Positions 12,501-23,220 of a stretch of DNA of 64,000 nucleotides are shown piece after piece (position 1 is the first letter of the stretch; each line of letters opens with the position of its first letter). Source of the stretch: Coprinopsis marcescibilis. Taxonomy: Eukaryota > Basidiomycota > Agaricomycetes > Agaricales > Psathyrellaceae. The notes beneath the pieces are model-generated. The model did not search any database. It saw nothing but the letters and a program-made list of their open reading frames with translations, and was not told the origin of the DNA. The stretch lies in assembly GCA_004369085.1 (NCBI GenBank), contig ML210147.1, forward strand, positions 372,001 to 436,000, given 5' to 3'. The translations under genes and the position numbers were made by a program.

Positions 12501-13010
12501 AATCTAATATATATATTAAGCACTGTACGAATTCGTTAATGATAAAGTCGGGTTACTCACCCATCGACATCCTTGTGAGGGCTAATCGCCTCAGTGATTT
12601 GCCGTTCACCATGGGCACCGATGTGATCTCCCAGAGGCAGCTGAACAAGGATTCCACTGACTTGTTCGTTATCGTTCAGTTTCCTAACGAGGGAGACGAC
12701 CTCGTCGGCGGTTGATTCGACAGGGAGCTTGACATGATCGAAAATGATACCGGTCTCAGTGGCAGCCTTCCCTTTCATGCGAACGTATGTCGACGAGTCT
12801 GGTCGATCCCCAGCCTGCAAGACGGACAATCGAGGCTGGAAGCGGGGAAAGGTGGCCTGAACTGCCTTAATTCGGGAACCTACATCCTCTCGGATGGACC
12901 TGTTGAGTGAAAACTGATGAGCTCGGTGGCGAACAGTGAAGTTGAGGGTAATATTACTTTGCCAAAGCGGTTCCGTCGATAATCTTCGCGGTGCCTTGAC
13001 GATTGGCCAT
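9543..13010 (-). CDS. ADE3: C-1-tetrahydrofolate synthase (trifunctional)
   Basis: This cytoplasmic trifunctional enzyme interconverts 5,10-methylene-, 5,10-methenyl- and 10-formyl-THF and ligates formate to THF, feeding purine and methionine synthesis. The ATG at 13010 gives [18 protein letters not shown]. The N-terminal dehydrogenase/cyclohydrolase half shows [14 protein letters not shown] with the conserved active-site lysine, [12 protein letters not shown] and the dinucleotide-binding [17 protein letters not shown]. The C-terminal formate-THF ligase shows the ATP-binding [38 protein letters not shown], the [21 protein letters not shown] region and, further on, [14 protein letters not shown]. 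The end is ETGRVVGLF before the stop at 9543-9545. Many short introns interrupt it. Divergent from the mitochondrial GrpE gene. Assignment is certain; exact exon borders were not all worked out. Confidence 0.95.
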
Positions 13011-13395
13011 GGTAGATAGATGTCGAGGAGATAAGATTCTCCATGGAAAATAGGCCAATGGCATGACCAGTGTCCGGCAATGGTAAACCATAAACGGAAC
13101 CCCGTGTTAGCCTGGACTCACTCCGGGTTCTGGCGAAATCTGTGGGGAGAAAACGCTCTACTCTTCAGCCTTAAATACGGTCCAAAAACAAGGAAACCAC
13201 GACAATACGGAAGATACGGAACCCACGCAACGTTACCTTTTTTTCTTTTTTTTTTCGGACAGGTCAAACGGTCCCAAGTACTGCAGTCCGGCAAAGGAAA
13301 CGCTTGGCGGGCCTCTGCTGACTCAGCAGATATAGAAAATGGCGGATTTCTATTTCTAAGAATATTTTGTGACCTTGCTTGCCCACGTCAGTACC
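13011..13395. promoter_or_regulatory. Divergent promoter between C1-THF synthase and GrpE genes
   Basis: The 385 bp interval separates two divergent starts. It contains a pyrimidine tract of about 21 bp (13236-13256, almost all T on the plus strand), which could act as a nucleosome-depleting element for either promoter. That role is inference. Confidence 0.4.
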
Positions 13396-14182
13396 ATGAA
13401 CCTCGCCTCGTCCTTGCAGCTTTTCAGGTCCTGTGCCGGCGCCTCCTCATCCAGGGCACTCGCCAGGTCTGCTCTCCGCAATCTTCCCCCAAGGCTCTCC
13501 CATCCCAGACGGTATTACTCCGATGACAAGGCTGCTGAGCAGTCGAAGAAATCACCAGACCAGGAGCCTGCGACCAAGGAAGGAGATGTCTCCAAAGAAT
13601 TGACTGAGAAGCTCAAGGCTAAAGAGAGCGAAGTCGCAGACTTGAAGGTTGGTCTCTCCACGTATCAAAAAGCGTTGGCCAGTGACGTGGATGTTCTGAC
13701 TCGTTCTCCAGAGTAGACTGCAGTACCTCCAGGCGGACTACCTTAATTTGCAACGAAATGCTGCAAAGGAAAAGGAACAGGCACGCGACTTTGCAATTAC
13801 CCGCTTCGCGTCAGACCTTTTGGAGACCGTCGATGTGCTGTCCATTGCTCTCAAGTCCGTCCCACATACCGCGCTCGCGCAGCCAGACGCGGACTCGTCA
13901 TCAAACGGCACAACGAAATCCCATGCCGCCCACCTCAAGGACCTCCACAATGGTATCGAGATAACCAACCGTCTTCTTTTGCAAACCCTTGCAAAGTTCC
14001 ACATCAAGTCCTTTGACCCCACCGGCGAGGTCTTTGATCCAAATCTCCACGAAGCGCTCTACCAGGCGCCAGTCCCAGGCAAGACCCCTGGTACCGTCAT
14101 TGACACCCAAAAGATCGGCTACATGATCAAGGATCGTGTTCTTAGAGCTGCCCAAGTCGGTGTTGCCCAGGACACCTCATAG
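13396..14182 (+). CDS. mge1: Mitochondrial GrpE-type nucleotide exchange factor
   Basis: Two exons (13396-13647 and 13712-14182) give 240 residues. The protein exchanges ADP for ATP on matrix Hsp70 during protein import and folding. Residues 1-42 are rich in Arg, Ser and Ala and end with RRYYSDD, a typical mitochondrial presequence and cleavage region. A charged coiled coil (KELTEKLKAKESEVADLK) leads into SRLQYLQADYLNLQRNAAKEKEQA, the GrpE dimerisation helix. The globular head follows with FDPTGEVFDPNLHEALYQ and KIGYMIKDRVLRAAQVGV, close to the GrpE consensus. An in-frame ATG lies at 13369, but the ATG at 13396 starts the presequence cleanly. Near-certain. Confidence 0.95.
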
Positions 14183-14334
14183 CACGCGTGACAACTTTGG
14201 AGCAGACGCGACGACAGACGGCGCTATGATGTGTACTCTTATACCACGACGATACGTTACGAAATTACTTTAGATATAGTTATAATATAGACAACCACAA
14301 CTCTAGGATATGAACATTTTGCAGGTCGAAAATC

Positions 14335-15775
14335 TTATCGTATTTCGACGTTGAAACGATCCTTCAATTGCTGCACTACTTGTGACTGGATAGAGTTGAT
14401 CTCCTCATTCGAGACGGACCTAGGATATGATGAGAACAGTTGAAGCAACGAAAGCGTAGAACCGACCTGTCCATGGACCGGTAGTTGATTCGGTAGCATA
14501 AACTTGTTTTGTTTGTCTTGGGGTGAACGAACTCGTCGATCTACGTGGCCGTTAACAACTGGCGATCTCGTACAAGAAGAAGCGTACCTTTTTGACATCT
14601 TCGACCAAATCTCCAGCAGTGTCACGAACCAAATCGCAAAAGTCGTTCTCATGCAACTTGGATTCGCTCGGCAGCCAGAAGCTGACGTCCTTGTAGCACG
14701 CCGGGTACTTGGAATAAGGCTTGAAAACCGTAATTTTGCCTTGCTCGAATTGGGAGAGGAATCGTTGGTCTGTGGACCAGAACAATCGAATGTCCGGTAT
14801 CGAGAACAGCACCATAGCTATCCTCTCCAACCCGAGACCAAAGGCCCAACCAATCTTGTTCTGCACGGCTGCGAGAAGTAGTTAAAGTCGCGAAGCATTG
14901 GCCATATAAGGGAAAGACGAACCAGCCGTGTCCAAAGTCGCGTTCACCACCACCCCACAGCCCAGGATTTCGAGCCATTTACCTTGGTAGAACACTTCGA
15001 CTTCAAAGCTCGGGCTAGTAAAGGGAAAGTAGGCCTCAATCCAGCGAACCCTTAACGGCACATCCGAAGCACCACCGAAGAGCTTCAGGATCATTCCGTT
15101 AAGAGATAGCTTGAGATTGGCCGCTACGAGCTGTACGAACTCGGGGTCATGCAAAGACTGGACTGGGTTCGTAGGTGAGATGTGGGGGATGTCTTCTATG
15201 ATAATGTTGGACCGTGCCAGCTGGGACGCCAGGCGTTCGTTGTCCTCCCGAACCTCCTGCATCCCAGTGGGCGTTGCGTCGAATATACGTGCCCCCTCTA
15301 CCTGATGGAAGACGGGGTAATGTGAGGCGTCGATTTCGTCCCGTCGGTAGACGTCGGCAGTCAAGAGCCACTTGTCTTCACCTTTCCTGAACATTTCCAC
15401 TTCGTGGGCCGAGGTGTGGGTTCGGAGCATGAGGTCTTTATTGATGTAGTAGCTGTCTGCTACGGATCGTCCAGGGTGGTCCGGCGGAAATGACAGCTCA
15501 TCGAAGTTTTTGAAAGGTGTGACGACGGGAGAGAAGGAAGAGACATGAGAGAAGCCAGAAAAGTGGGTTTCTATCAGCGTCCGGAGGGTGTTAAGTGGAT
15601 GCCCTGTCTTGGTATGCAGGCGCAGCGGAATTTTGGAAATTATCGAGGATGTAATGTTTGTCCACTCGTCGACAGGGTGCTGCTTGTCAAGAATGGTAGT
15701 AGACCGCAACGACGACGAGTAACGACATTGCAAAAGGATATTCGAGGTAGAGGTCCGTATGAATCGAACCAGCAT
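14335..15775 (-). CDS. MSF1: Phenylalanyl-tRNA synthetase, mitochondrial
   Basis: This monomeric class II synthetase charges mitochondrial tRNA-Phe. The ATG at 15775 opens an Arg/Ser-rich presequence ([24 protein letters not shown]). Motif-bearing sequence follows: [14 protein letters not shown], the [20 protein letters not shown] block, the [13 protein letters not shown] signature, the motif 2 region [42 protein letters not shown] and a C-terminal motif 3 ([20 protein letters not shown]). The last about 100 residues, with [14 protein letters not shown], form the FDX-ACB anticodon-binding domain, ending [11 protein letters not shown]. Several introns fall in the 3' half. The plus-strand frame at 14504-14881 is antisense to it. 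Confidence 0.95.
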
Positions 15776-16041
15776 GGCTGCGGGTAACAAGTCCAACTTG
15801 CAACCGTGGACAACGCGCTCTTGACGCGCTCCTCGAGCTGACATAAGTCCAGGGCAAATCAATTGTCATTATCGAATCGTGAGCAAAAAGTAAACTACTA
15901 CAGTCTCTGACTACAGGTGGGCATGTATATACGGTGAGTGGTCGTGATGCATTCTAACCGAAGCATGAGTATCATAATTCAAACGAAAATGGGGCGCAGT
16001 CCGTGTCTGGGTTAAAGTACAAAATGTTTTGAAGGGCACCA

Positions 16042-17350
16042 CTACCAACCGCCAGCGAAGCGGGCAGGAGCACGCAGTCCGGGTCCACGGGGAATGGGTT
16101 TTGCAAGTCTTGGGGGCGGTTCTTCGCGGACGATTTCGACGACGGTGGTGCGGGGACTAAATTCGGTGGAAGTGTGAGACGCTGCTTCGGGGGTGGGGAA
16201 TGCAGCAAGACGAGTGTTGGCAGGAGGCGGTCCGGAAACGGTTTCAACTACGACCGGTTCTTCGTATTCATAGATCTGTGGTGGAAGTTGGTGATACTAC
16301 AAGAAGGAAAAACGATGGTCAGCACAGTGTTTAAACAGGCGTGAATAGGAAGAGGCTGTTGATGGTTCCGTGAGGTTCACCATCACGTGTGCGGGCTCAA
16401 CGCGTCGCGTTGAGATCCCGAATCGATCGAGACGCGATCGAGCACGGCCATAATCAACAACCTCATGGGTTCAGGGGGAACGTCCCCAAACCCGGACGAA
16501 GGAGAGAAAACGAGGTGAAGTGTCGTACAGGCTAGATTGGACAGGAGCCGTCGCATTTCTCCTTCGTCTCAAAGTTCAGAACGGCGCGGAGTAGGTGGCG
16601 GTACCTTGGCTTTGACATTTCGTTTAATGGGTGGGGCCTCGTACACGTATTCCTCTTCAACACTTTGGGGTACATCGTTGCCCAGGGCACTAAGGGGTAC
16701 TCAGAAAAAGTAGCATGCGGACAGCAGTCATGTACTTACAGGAGTTGTTCCATAATCCAATTCTCTCGGCGGGAAGCATCGTGCTCACGACGGTTGGCTT
16801 GCTCTTCGCGCTTGCTGATTTCACGTTCACGTTCAGCGATTCTGAGTTCCCGTTCGATGATGTCTTCGATGCGAGGTGTGGTCCAGCCTGGGGGTGTGAG
16901 AGAGTCTTCCTTGACGATCTCCTTGATGACAGTTTGAACAGGGCCAAGGACAGTTTCGATAGTTGTAGCTGCGATGCAAGGGGCGCAAGCGGCAGTGGGA
17001 TTGCCAATAACACCACCAGGGGCGCCAACGAGAATCTCGGCCTCCCGTCTGGCAACCTCGGCCTCCCGAACGGCGACCGCGCCCTCTCGTGCGATAAGCG
17101 CTTGAGAGCGCTTGGGGGTGAGCGATGCAAAGATGCCACCGGACTGTGGTTCAGCTCCACTGCCACTGCTTGAGCTGCCGGAGGGAAGAGAAAGCATGAC
17201 GGCTAGCACTGCGAGCACGAGCGAGAGGACAAGGAGGAGAGTAGTTGACGATATGGTTCGATTGTGGTGATGAGAAGAGGACGAGCGCTCCCGTTCGCGT
17301 TCACTGCGGTGGGGTCGTTCGCCATGGTGAGAAGAGGATTGTCCGGCCAT
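16042..17350 (-). CDS. Single-pass membrane protein with coiled coil, unknown function
   Basis: Exons 17350-16740, 16689-16605 and 16296-16042 sum to 951 nt (316 residues). The N-terminus is basic and histidine/serine/arginine-rich. One hydrophobic helix (about residues 36-56, STTLLLVLSLVLAVLAVMLSL) is followed by a serine/glycine spacer. Two coiled-coil stretches rich in RE(AE)EVARRE-type heptads come next (residues 84-102 and 155-200), separated by a hydrophobic linker with two cysteines (ACAPCIAATTIETVLG). The C-terminal exon repeats ETVSGPP/VEIVREEPPP-like sequence and ends in an Arg/Pro/Gly tail. I recognise no named family. The layout suggests a signal-anchored protein with a long coiled-coil domain on one side. 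The last intron (16297-16604) is 308 nt, far longer than its neighbours. The acceptor at 16297 could instead be at 16276. Confidence 0.65.
16396..16414. repeat. Perfect 19-bp inverted repeat inside a long intron
   Basis: Nine bases (CTCAACGCG), a central T, and their exact reverse complement (CGCGTTGAG) form a perfect palindrome. It lies in the 308-nt intron of the coiled-coil membrane gene. It is followed within 10 bases by CGATCGAGACGCGATCG, itself rich in CGATCG palindromes. It could be a transcription-factor site or an RNA hairpin. Confidence 0.7.
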
Positions 17351-17852
17351 CCTGACTGTAGACGTATCAAGTTGTTGAGTGGACAGTTTGGAGGCAGGGA
17401 TTTAAAGAAAAAAAAAGATACCCACCGCTTATAGAAGAACTAGGCGACAAGGAGGTTGTTGTGGTAGCCCTGAGGATCGACGTTGTGGAGGGAATAGGTT
17501 GTGAAGACGTTGTAGAGGCTTTTAAATGTAGATTGGGATGGGTATGGTCGTAGATATAGCTGGGGGGTAACGCAAGAGGTCGTAAAGAAGATGAAGATGG
17601 GGGAAGAAAGCAATGCTGGCCAACATTCTTAAGGCACTTTTGCCCTTTTCATTGTCCAACCAACACGTGTTGTGCCACGTGCTATGTTTGGACGCGTACA
17701 CGTGATCACGGCCATTGTCCAAAGCCACTGTAGTTGTGGACTTTTAACTTTGGGTACAACCGCATCCAGTCCGTGTTGTGTTTGTCTACCAGGGAGACCG
17801 ACCTAGCCGATTCCCCTTGTACTACGCGAGCAAGCCGCAGGTCTGCTTAGAA
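17351..17852. other. Divergent intergenic region
   Basis: About 500 bp separate the coiled-coil membrane gene (minus) from the nuclear-rim gene (plus). It includes the motif CACGTG at 17698-17703 within acgcgtacacgtgatcacg and further ACACGTG-type sites near 17663-17677, typical E-box cores for bHLH factors. No gene is visible. Confidence 0.45.
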
Positions 17853-19229
17853 ATGGCTCTTCGTCGTCTGGCCCAGCAAAACTATGCCGCTGCCTCGACG
17901 TCAAGCACCCCCAGGTCCAACAAAACCTTTGAAATCGACCCCGACTCTCCGTTAATGCAGAAATCCAGGCCCTCGACGCCGTCAACTCCCAAGAGCAGAG
18001 TCTCTATCGGGGTTTACCGCTCTCCAGCATCGACCCCATCGTTGTCCGCCACGGTGCCCTTTGATTGGGAGGCAGCCCGGTCGCATGCGCATCCACCATT
18101 TTCAACGCCAGCACAGAAAAAGATTCGAAAAAGCATGGGGGTCGGCTCTTCAGACGGTGCGAGGCCGTCAAAACGTGTGGTTCGCAAGAAGGGTATCGTG
18201 CAAAAGTACGTCTTCTCCACCAGAGTCGCTGGTCGCCTATATACTGACAACTGCTCCCCAGAATTGCGGACATCCCTTCTTTGATCATGTTCCACATCTC
18301 GATGTTCCCTCAGAACATTCCAATGCCGACTCCACAGACTTCTTCGAGGATTGTTGCTGGCACGATGCATGCAATCATGTTTTTGTTACGTGTGGTTAAT
18401 GCGCGTCCAGCGGCCAAGTTCGACGCCATCTACATCGAGGATGACTCGGACTCGTGGTGGGATTGGGTCAGTAGCGATCTTTTCAACGCACCTACTCTCT
18501 TTCTGATCTCAATTGCAGTCCACTCTGCTAAAGTTCTTGGCCATTGTCACAGCGTTTGCCAATGTTGCATATCTTTTCACCCGTACCCGAAAGTACCACT
18601 TCCACAGTCGCCAAGATCCCATCTCGTCTCCAAACGCCAAATTTGTATCAAAGGACTGGGATCAAGTAAAAACGCCTCCTCGTGCCCTTTGGAAGCGCAT
18701 CCTCTCCTTCACGTGGTGGGGGTTCGTGAGCTTTTGGCGCTTCCTCCTGAATATGCAACCTCCGCTTCCCACAATGAAGAACGCCAGTCCTGCAACCAGG
18801 GTTCAAGAGTTGGAAGTATGGTCACCAGGCGAACTGAACCTGAGGATATTCAGCCTCTGGTCTCCCGTCCACGCTTTCCTGTGGTTGGCCACCACTTCGA
18901 CGAACTGGATACCGATGCTCATCAGCATGGGGCTGTTAACCATTACAGTACGTTCTCTTCCTTGTTGGAAACAGATCCGCGGGCTAATTTTAATGTGATC
19001 TCAGCTCAACGTGTTGATTTTTACGTATGAGACCTTGATTCGTGACAAAGAAGTGATTGCTGCAGAAGTCATGCATGAGTACAACCAAGGGGTGCGTCCA
19101 ACCTGGTACATCATCATATTTTTCAAACTGACTTTCCTTCACCAGTTCGTATATCCTCGAATCATGCCTGTTCGTCACGATGTTGGGGTCATGACACACG
19201 AATCCGAGATCGTTAGTGTTTGGGATTGA
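17853..19229 (+). CDS. Nuclear rim protein, Nur1/Mug154 (DUF2418) family
   Basis: Five exons (17853-18205, 18262-18466, 18519-18947, 19005-19091, 19146-19229) sum to 1158 nt (385 residues). Yeast Nur1 sits at the inner nuclear membrane and helps anchor rDNA and silent chromatin. The N-terminal about 120 residues are Ser/Pro/Lys-rich with many SP/TP sites (SSTPRSNKTF, RPSTPSTPKSR) and a basic KRVVRKKG patch, as in nucleoplasmic tails. Hydrophobic segments follow near IPSLIMFHISMF, TLLKFLAIVTAFANVAYLF and LISMGLLTITLNVLIFTY. The C-terminus FVYPRIMPVRHDVGVMTHESEIVSVW matches the conserved end of the family. The orthology is from motif memory, so I hold it at moderate to good confidence. An in-frame upstream ATG at 17778 would add 25 residues. 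Confidence 0.75.
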
Positions 19230-19411
19230 AAAACGCCAGTGACCGATAACTACTCTCGCACTCATCGCATCGTATACCCTACATATTCAATATAGATTCA
19301 ATGCACATACCTACCACTCTGTTAATCCCGTTTAATCCAAAATTATTGTATTTCATCACAAAGGGTCAATGGCGCGATAAATATTCGATACCCAAAAATT
19401 ATCGAAAAATA

Positions 19412-19496
19412 TGCCCATATCGAGAATCGAACTCGAGACCCTTGCATAAACGTTATCCTCATAAGTACAATGCTCTACCAACTGAGCTATACGGGC
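19412..19496 (-). tRNA. tRNA-Ile (anticodon UAU) with short intron
   Basis: The 85-nt gene reads GCCCGTA...TATGGGC for the acceptor stem (one G-T wobble). The D arm is TAGCTCAGTTGGTAGAGCA, the anticodon stem TTGTA/TGCAA, and the T arm TCGAG TTCGATT CTCGA. The anticodon loop starts CTTATG, giving UAU, which reads AUA isoleucine. Nineteen bases lie between the anticodon stem halves instead of seven, so a 12-nt intron sits just 3' of the anticodon, the canonical position. The A and B box sequences look intact. It is 46 bp downstream of the ABC ATPase stop codon. Confidence 0.9.
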
Positions 19497-19541
19497 CTGG
19501 GGCTGGATGCGCCAAGCACATGTAGGAGGCTCCCTCATGGG

Positions 19542-20497
19542 TCAGACTGACAAACTCGGACTGCGAGACCCTTCCAAGCATTTCCCGCCAGACAAACGAG
19601 CAAATCTTGTCCCAATCCTTCTGCCCTGCTCTGCAGAGTGGGTAATCCACAAAATTGCCTTGACCGAAGTTCTAGGAGAACCAACTTCTTCCACCAAGAA
19701 TTTCTCTACTGCCAGGGAAGTCTCTTCGTCTAAAGCTGACGTGGGCTCTAAGCAGCGGGCTCAAATGTCAGATCGGTATCACAGGAACTCGCATGGCCAT
19801 CATTGCGCACCATCCAGCAAGAGAACTTCTGCCGTGTTCAAGGCAAGGGCAATGGCCAAGAGCATCCGCTGGGCTTCTCCTCCGCTCAAATTGCTCCAGT
19901 CTCGCTCCCAAAGTTCAGGTTCGATGCTCCATTCGTTTGTTATTCCGATTGAACGGTACCGGACCATTTTCTCGTTGACAAGGTCGCCAGGATTGTGATC
20001 TTCTTTCAGACGCTGATTCTGGCTGCCGAGGGAAAGTACGGTCTTTAAGAAGGTAGAGGGGCTTCCTGGAAGGAGAGAAGGCCGCTGGGGCACATAGAGC
20101 ACTTTGGTGCGGTAGAATGGCATGCCTAGGCCATGCCCTCAAGTCAATCAAATGTGGGCAGTTGAAGGAGGATTGGCCCACCAATGTCGCGGGCTGTACT
20201 GTGAGAGCCGTTAGTGAATAAGACAGGCTTCAGAATCAGCCAAGAATTACCTTCCACGAAATCTGACAGTTCCCTCATGCTGTATTAGATGGGAGATACA
20301 CTTGAGCAGCGTTGTTTTTCCAGTTCCACTTCGTCCTTGTAGCACAATGATGTCACCTATACCTTCAAGTCAGTTTGCTCTCTTCAACGCAGTGGAAAGG
20401 TCAAACCATCGTTGATACTTAGATCCAGGTCACTGAACAGCTGTCCTGAATCAGTCGAGCACGAAAGGCCGGCTAGCTCTAATAACGGGGGATCCAT
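19542..20497 (-). CDS. Stand-alone ABC ATPase, YbbL/FetA/STAR1-like
   Basis: Five exons (20497-20407, 20356-20251, 20198-20182, 20125-19811, 19747-19542) sum to 735 nt (244 residues). The protein is a single soluble nucleotide-binding domain: Walker A GRSGTGKTT (about residue 38), Q-loop region KVLYVPQRPSLLPGSP, signature LSGGEAQRM, Walker B EVLLLDEPTSALD (split by an intron after the aspartate) and H-loop ILWITHSAEQ. There is no membrane domain. The length and the YVPQRPSLLPG block resemble bacterial YbbL (FetA), which pairs with the UPF0014 permease YbbM (FetB) in iron export, and plant STAR1, which pairs with STAR2 for aluminium tolerance. Exon 3 is only 17 nt. A partner permease is not in the window. 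Transport of a metal or nucleotide-sugar is inference. Confidence 0.82.
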
Positions 20498-20678
20498 GAG
20501 GGCAGAGAGTCAAGAAGCGGGGTTCCAATAAGGTTTCGACCATAACTCGTGTATGCTTGCAGGATCGGCTAAAAATGCCGTGTAGAAAATGTAAAATGCA
20601 TTATTACCGTAACGTCTAGGAGCAAGTGAGTAGAGGGGCGTGATTACTGTAGGTAATTACAATAGCGATAGCAATAAA

Positions 20679-21939
20679 TTATTGGATCTCAGGAACCATG
20701 CCCATCTCCTCCGGGGTCAGGGTCGACCCTTCAATCATCACACCGACGCCAACCTTGGCAGCGTTCTAAGGTATTGTTGTGAGTATACAAAGCAGCAGTA
20801 GAGGATGAGGTGGAGTGACATACCTTGAAGTGATCGATCTCTCCGGCAACCAAGAATGCAAACGCGGGGGTGAACCGCTGCTCCAACAGAGCTGACACCT
20901 TTCCAGTGGAGTCGAGTTGAGCCTTGAAAGATGCAAGCCGGAAGTCGTATTTGGCTCCGAGCGTGGCGACGGCGTCACGCCTGGCGGGGGTAGCGATGAC
21001 TTGGAGTTCGGCCGCGACCTCAACCTTCTCGCTAAGCTTCTGCCAGTATGTCGATTGGAACACTCCGGAAGGCTGCAATTGCGCGGTGGCAATCCAGTTC
21101 TTGTCGTTGCTTGTATATTTCAACAAATAGGATGTGGATGTCTCCGATTCGTCCGGGGTTGGGCGTTGCAAGTAAGTCTCGACACCCAATGCGAGGTTCT
21201 TGGTGAAGGACTGGAGGTAGCTGCCGACGTAGATACCCGTCAAATCCAAAGGCCATGGATTGAGAGTCTTGGCGCTAATGGCAAAGTCGGTGCCGGTGTA
21301 TTCGTGCTCGGCTTGAATCATGTTATGACCAACTTGTTGCGAAAGCTAAAGTAATGTCAGGACCGAGTGATATACGAAGGGGCGGAATGGACATACTTGG
21401 GCGTTGACTTTGGTTACACTGTTGGGTGTCCAGCCATGGTTGAAACGACCGTTGACGCTTCCTTCGTGGTCAACACCACCTTGCAAAAAGATCTTTTCTA
21501 GAACATTAGACTTGGAATGATACTGCTGTGCTTGAAATCCCCACTTTTTGAGTAGCGAAGATTGCTCCAAAGTTGTATGACGACGGCAACGTCTGTGAGC
21601 CGAGCGAGAACGAATGCGTCACTTGGAACAGCGGTGACATGGAGAAGGTTTTGGTCAAATCGGCGCGTGCGCCATCGAATATGAAGTTGGAAAGGTGGGT
21701 AGCTGGAAGAGATGATGAGTGTCAAGTTGGTGAGATATAAATGCAGACGTACCCTTTACTTCTTTCGAAATGTTTTCGACTGTTCCAGGGTGGGGTAGAC
21801 CCAGGTCTCTCCGCCAGCTGGCAAAGCGGTCGTAGGCGCTGAAGAGAGGGGAAACAGGATTAAAGTAGGACCATGCTGCAGGAGTTGTCGTCCCTGTAGA
21901 AGCAGACGGTGCGGGCTTTTCGAAAGAGGCAGACGCCAT
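20679..21939 (-). CDS. TOM40: Tom40, mitochondrial outer-membrane translocase pore
   Basis: Tom40 is the 19-strand beta-barrel channel of the TOM complex, through which nearly all precursor proteins enter mitochondria. The model starts MASASFEKPAPSAS at 21939, with an N-terminal Ser/Thr/Pro segment, then NPVSPLFSAYDRFASWRRDLGLPHPGTVE, the helical region common to fungal Tom40. Beta-strand sequence follows: GGVDHEGSVNGRFNHGWTP, AEHEYTGTDFAISAKTLNP, GIYVGSYLQSFTKNLALGVE and LGAKYDFRLASFKAQLDSTG. The C-terminus ends EEMGMVPEIQ at 20679. Several introns are required, one a little upstream of LSQQVGHNM. Near-certain family; exon borders in the 5' half are approximate. Confidence 0.93.
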
Positions 21940-23220
21940 TTGCCCTGTTGTCGCGGTCGAACGCGAACTTGAATACGTAGCGCTGCTTGGCGCAAAAAAC
22001 TTGACAAATACGCCCAAATCATCTACACACGTGACGGGTAACATAATTATTCTATCATTTTCGCTTATTCGCAGAATACATTGCTTTTAACGCACTATAC
22101 CGACTTGCATTACTCTCAGCGATTCCCAGAACTGTGTTAAATTCCTTGCTGGACTTTTCAAAGTCTTTACTTTGCGGTTCATGGCGCCAATGTTTGGACC
22201 AGAAGCCGGTGCAAAGCAATGTTATGTCACTAAATGATTTGATCGGTTTAAGAAGGCCGCAGTCATTCCGACTTTCCAACTGGACCCATTCAATTGGCAA
22301 GTAACTTGGCTTGCTTATGTTCCGGCCTGTGCATCGAAGAATCTTATCGTATACTAGAGTGGACCAATGGGTTTCTCCGGAGCGCCATTTTACTCCCGAC
22401 GTTCTGCGGATTGACCGTTGTCCAAGCATCTGGTGCAGTGTAAACCATGGTGCACGAAGCCAAAAGCTGAAATGTACCAATGCGTCCCATCAAAATAGCT
22501 GTTGACGACAGAACATGGACACAGTACTCGTATCCGATATCGGGTTTTGCGTCAAGATGGGCGCTCAAGAAGTTTCTATCCAGAAGTTCCCATGCGGCTG
22601 GAACTCGCTCTATTTTCACCTTGTCCGGTCTTGAAGGTCAGAAATGGGAGGCAGCATCTGGAGAGGGATGGAAACAAGGATGCAGGTGGCGGGTTTCCCG
22701 GCTTGTGTTATGCAACCCTCGCATGGTGAATTCACTATAGAGGTGGCGCTTCTGTCAGTGTCAGTGCGCGGGAGACTGGAAATGTCGGTGGAGACCGCGA
22801 GAGACCGTCGCTTGCCGTTAGAATGGCGGTGGGTGCATCGAGGTCCGAGGGTTGTGTGCGCAGCTAGACGGAAGACATTGCCCAGGACATGATATGGTAT
22901 CTGTGCTCGGTCACTATGCTGTCAATGGATACAGTGCACCGCCATGCCAAAATATACCCCAGGTTCTCAGGGTGATTTCAGCGAAATGGCGGACTTGGAT
23001 GGGGATGGCGGGACTTTGCTGCTGGGTGAAATGGAGCACACGTAGAGTAAATATACAGAGCAGCCAGTGTATTAAAGCTGAATAGAAAAGAAAAAGAAAA
23101 AAAAAAGCAAGAGTATTGATGTTGATGGCGGCGATTTCACAGGTTGACAATCACGGCAAGCGGACAGAACCAACATTTTTAGAAGGCAAGGTGCACACGG
23201 TTCCTTGGCTTCCCCCTCCC
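21940..23220. other. Long intergenic region with one unexplained minus-strand frame
   Basis: About 1.28 kb separate Tom40 (minus) and the first GT15 gene (plus). The longest open frame is 22055-22480 on the minus strand (141 codons, no ATG at its 5' end, C-terminus rich in Ser/Lys). It overlaps a second minus-strand frame (22344-22619) in another phase, starting MKIERVPAAWELLDRN. They could be two exons of an orphan gene, but I see no family motif and no convincing splice pair. The rest should hold two promoters. Confidence 0.5.

Noticed and set aside
13230..13260. Homopolymer tract as a possible retrotransposon tail
   Set aside because: No target-site duplication or coding remnant flanks it; a promoter T-tract between divergent genes explains it better.
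14504..14881. 125-codon plus-strand frame
   Set aside because: It is antisense to the C-terminal region of mitochondrial phenylalanyl-tRNA synthetase and has no family match.
19507..19998. 163-codon plus-strand frame
   Set aside because: It runs opposite the ABC ATPase signature and Walker B exons, which align with a known family.
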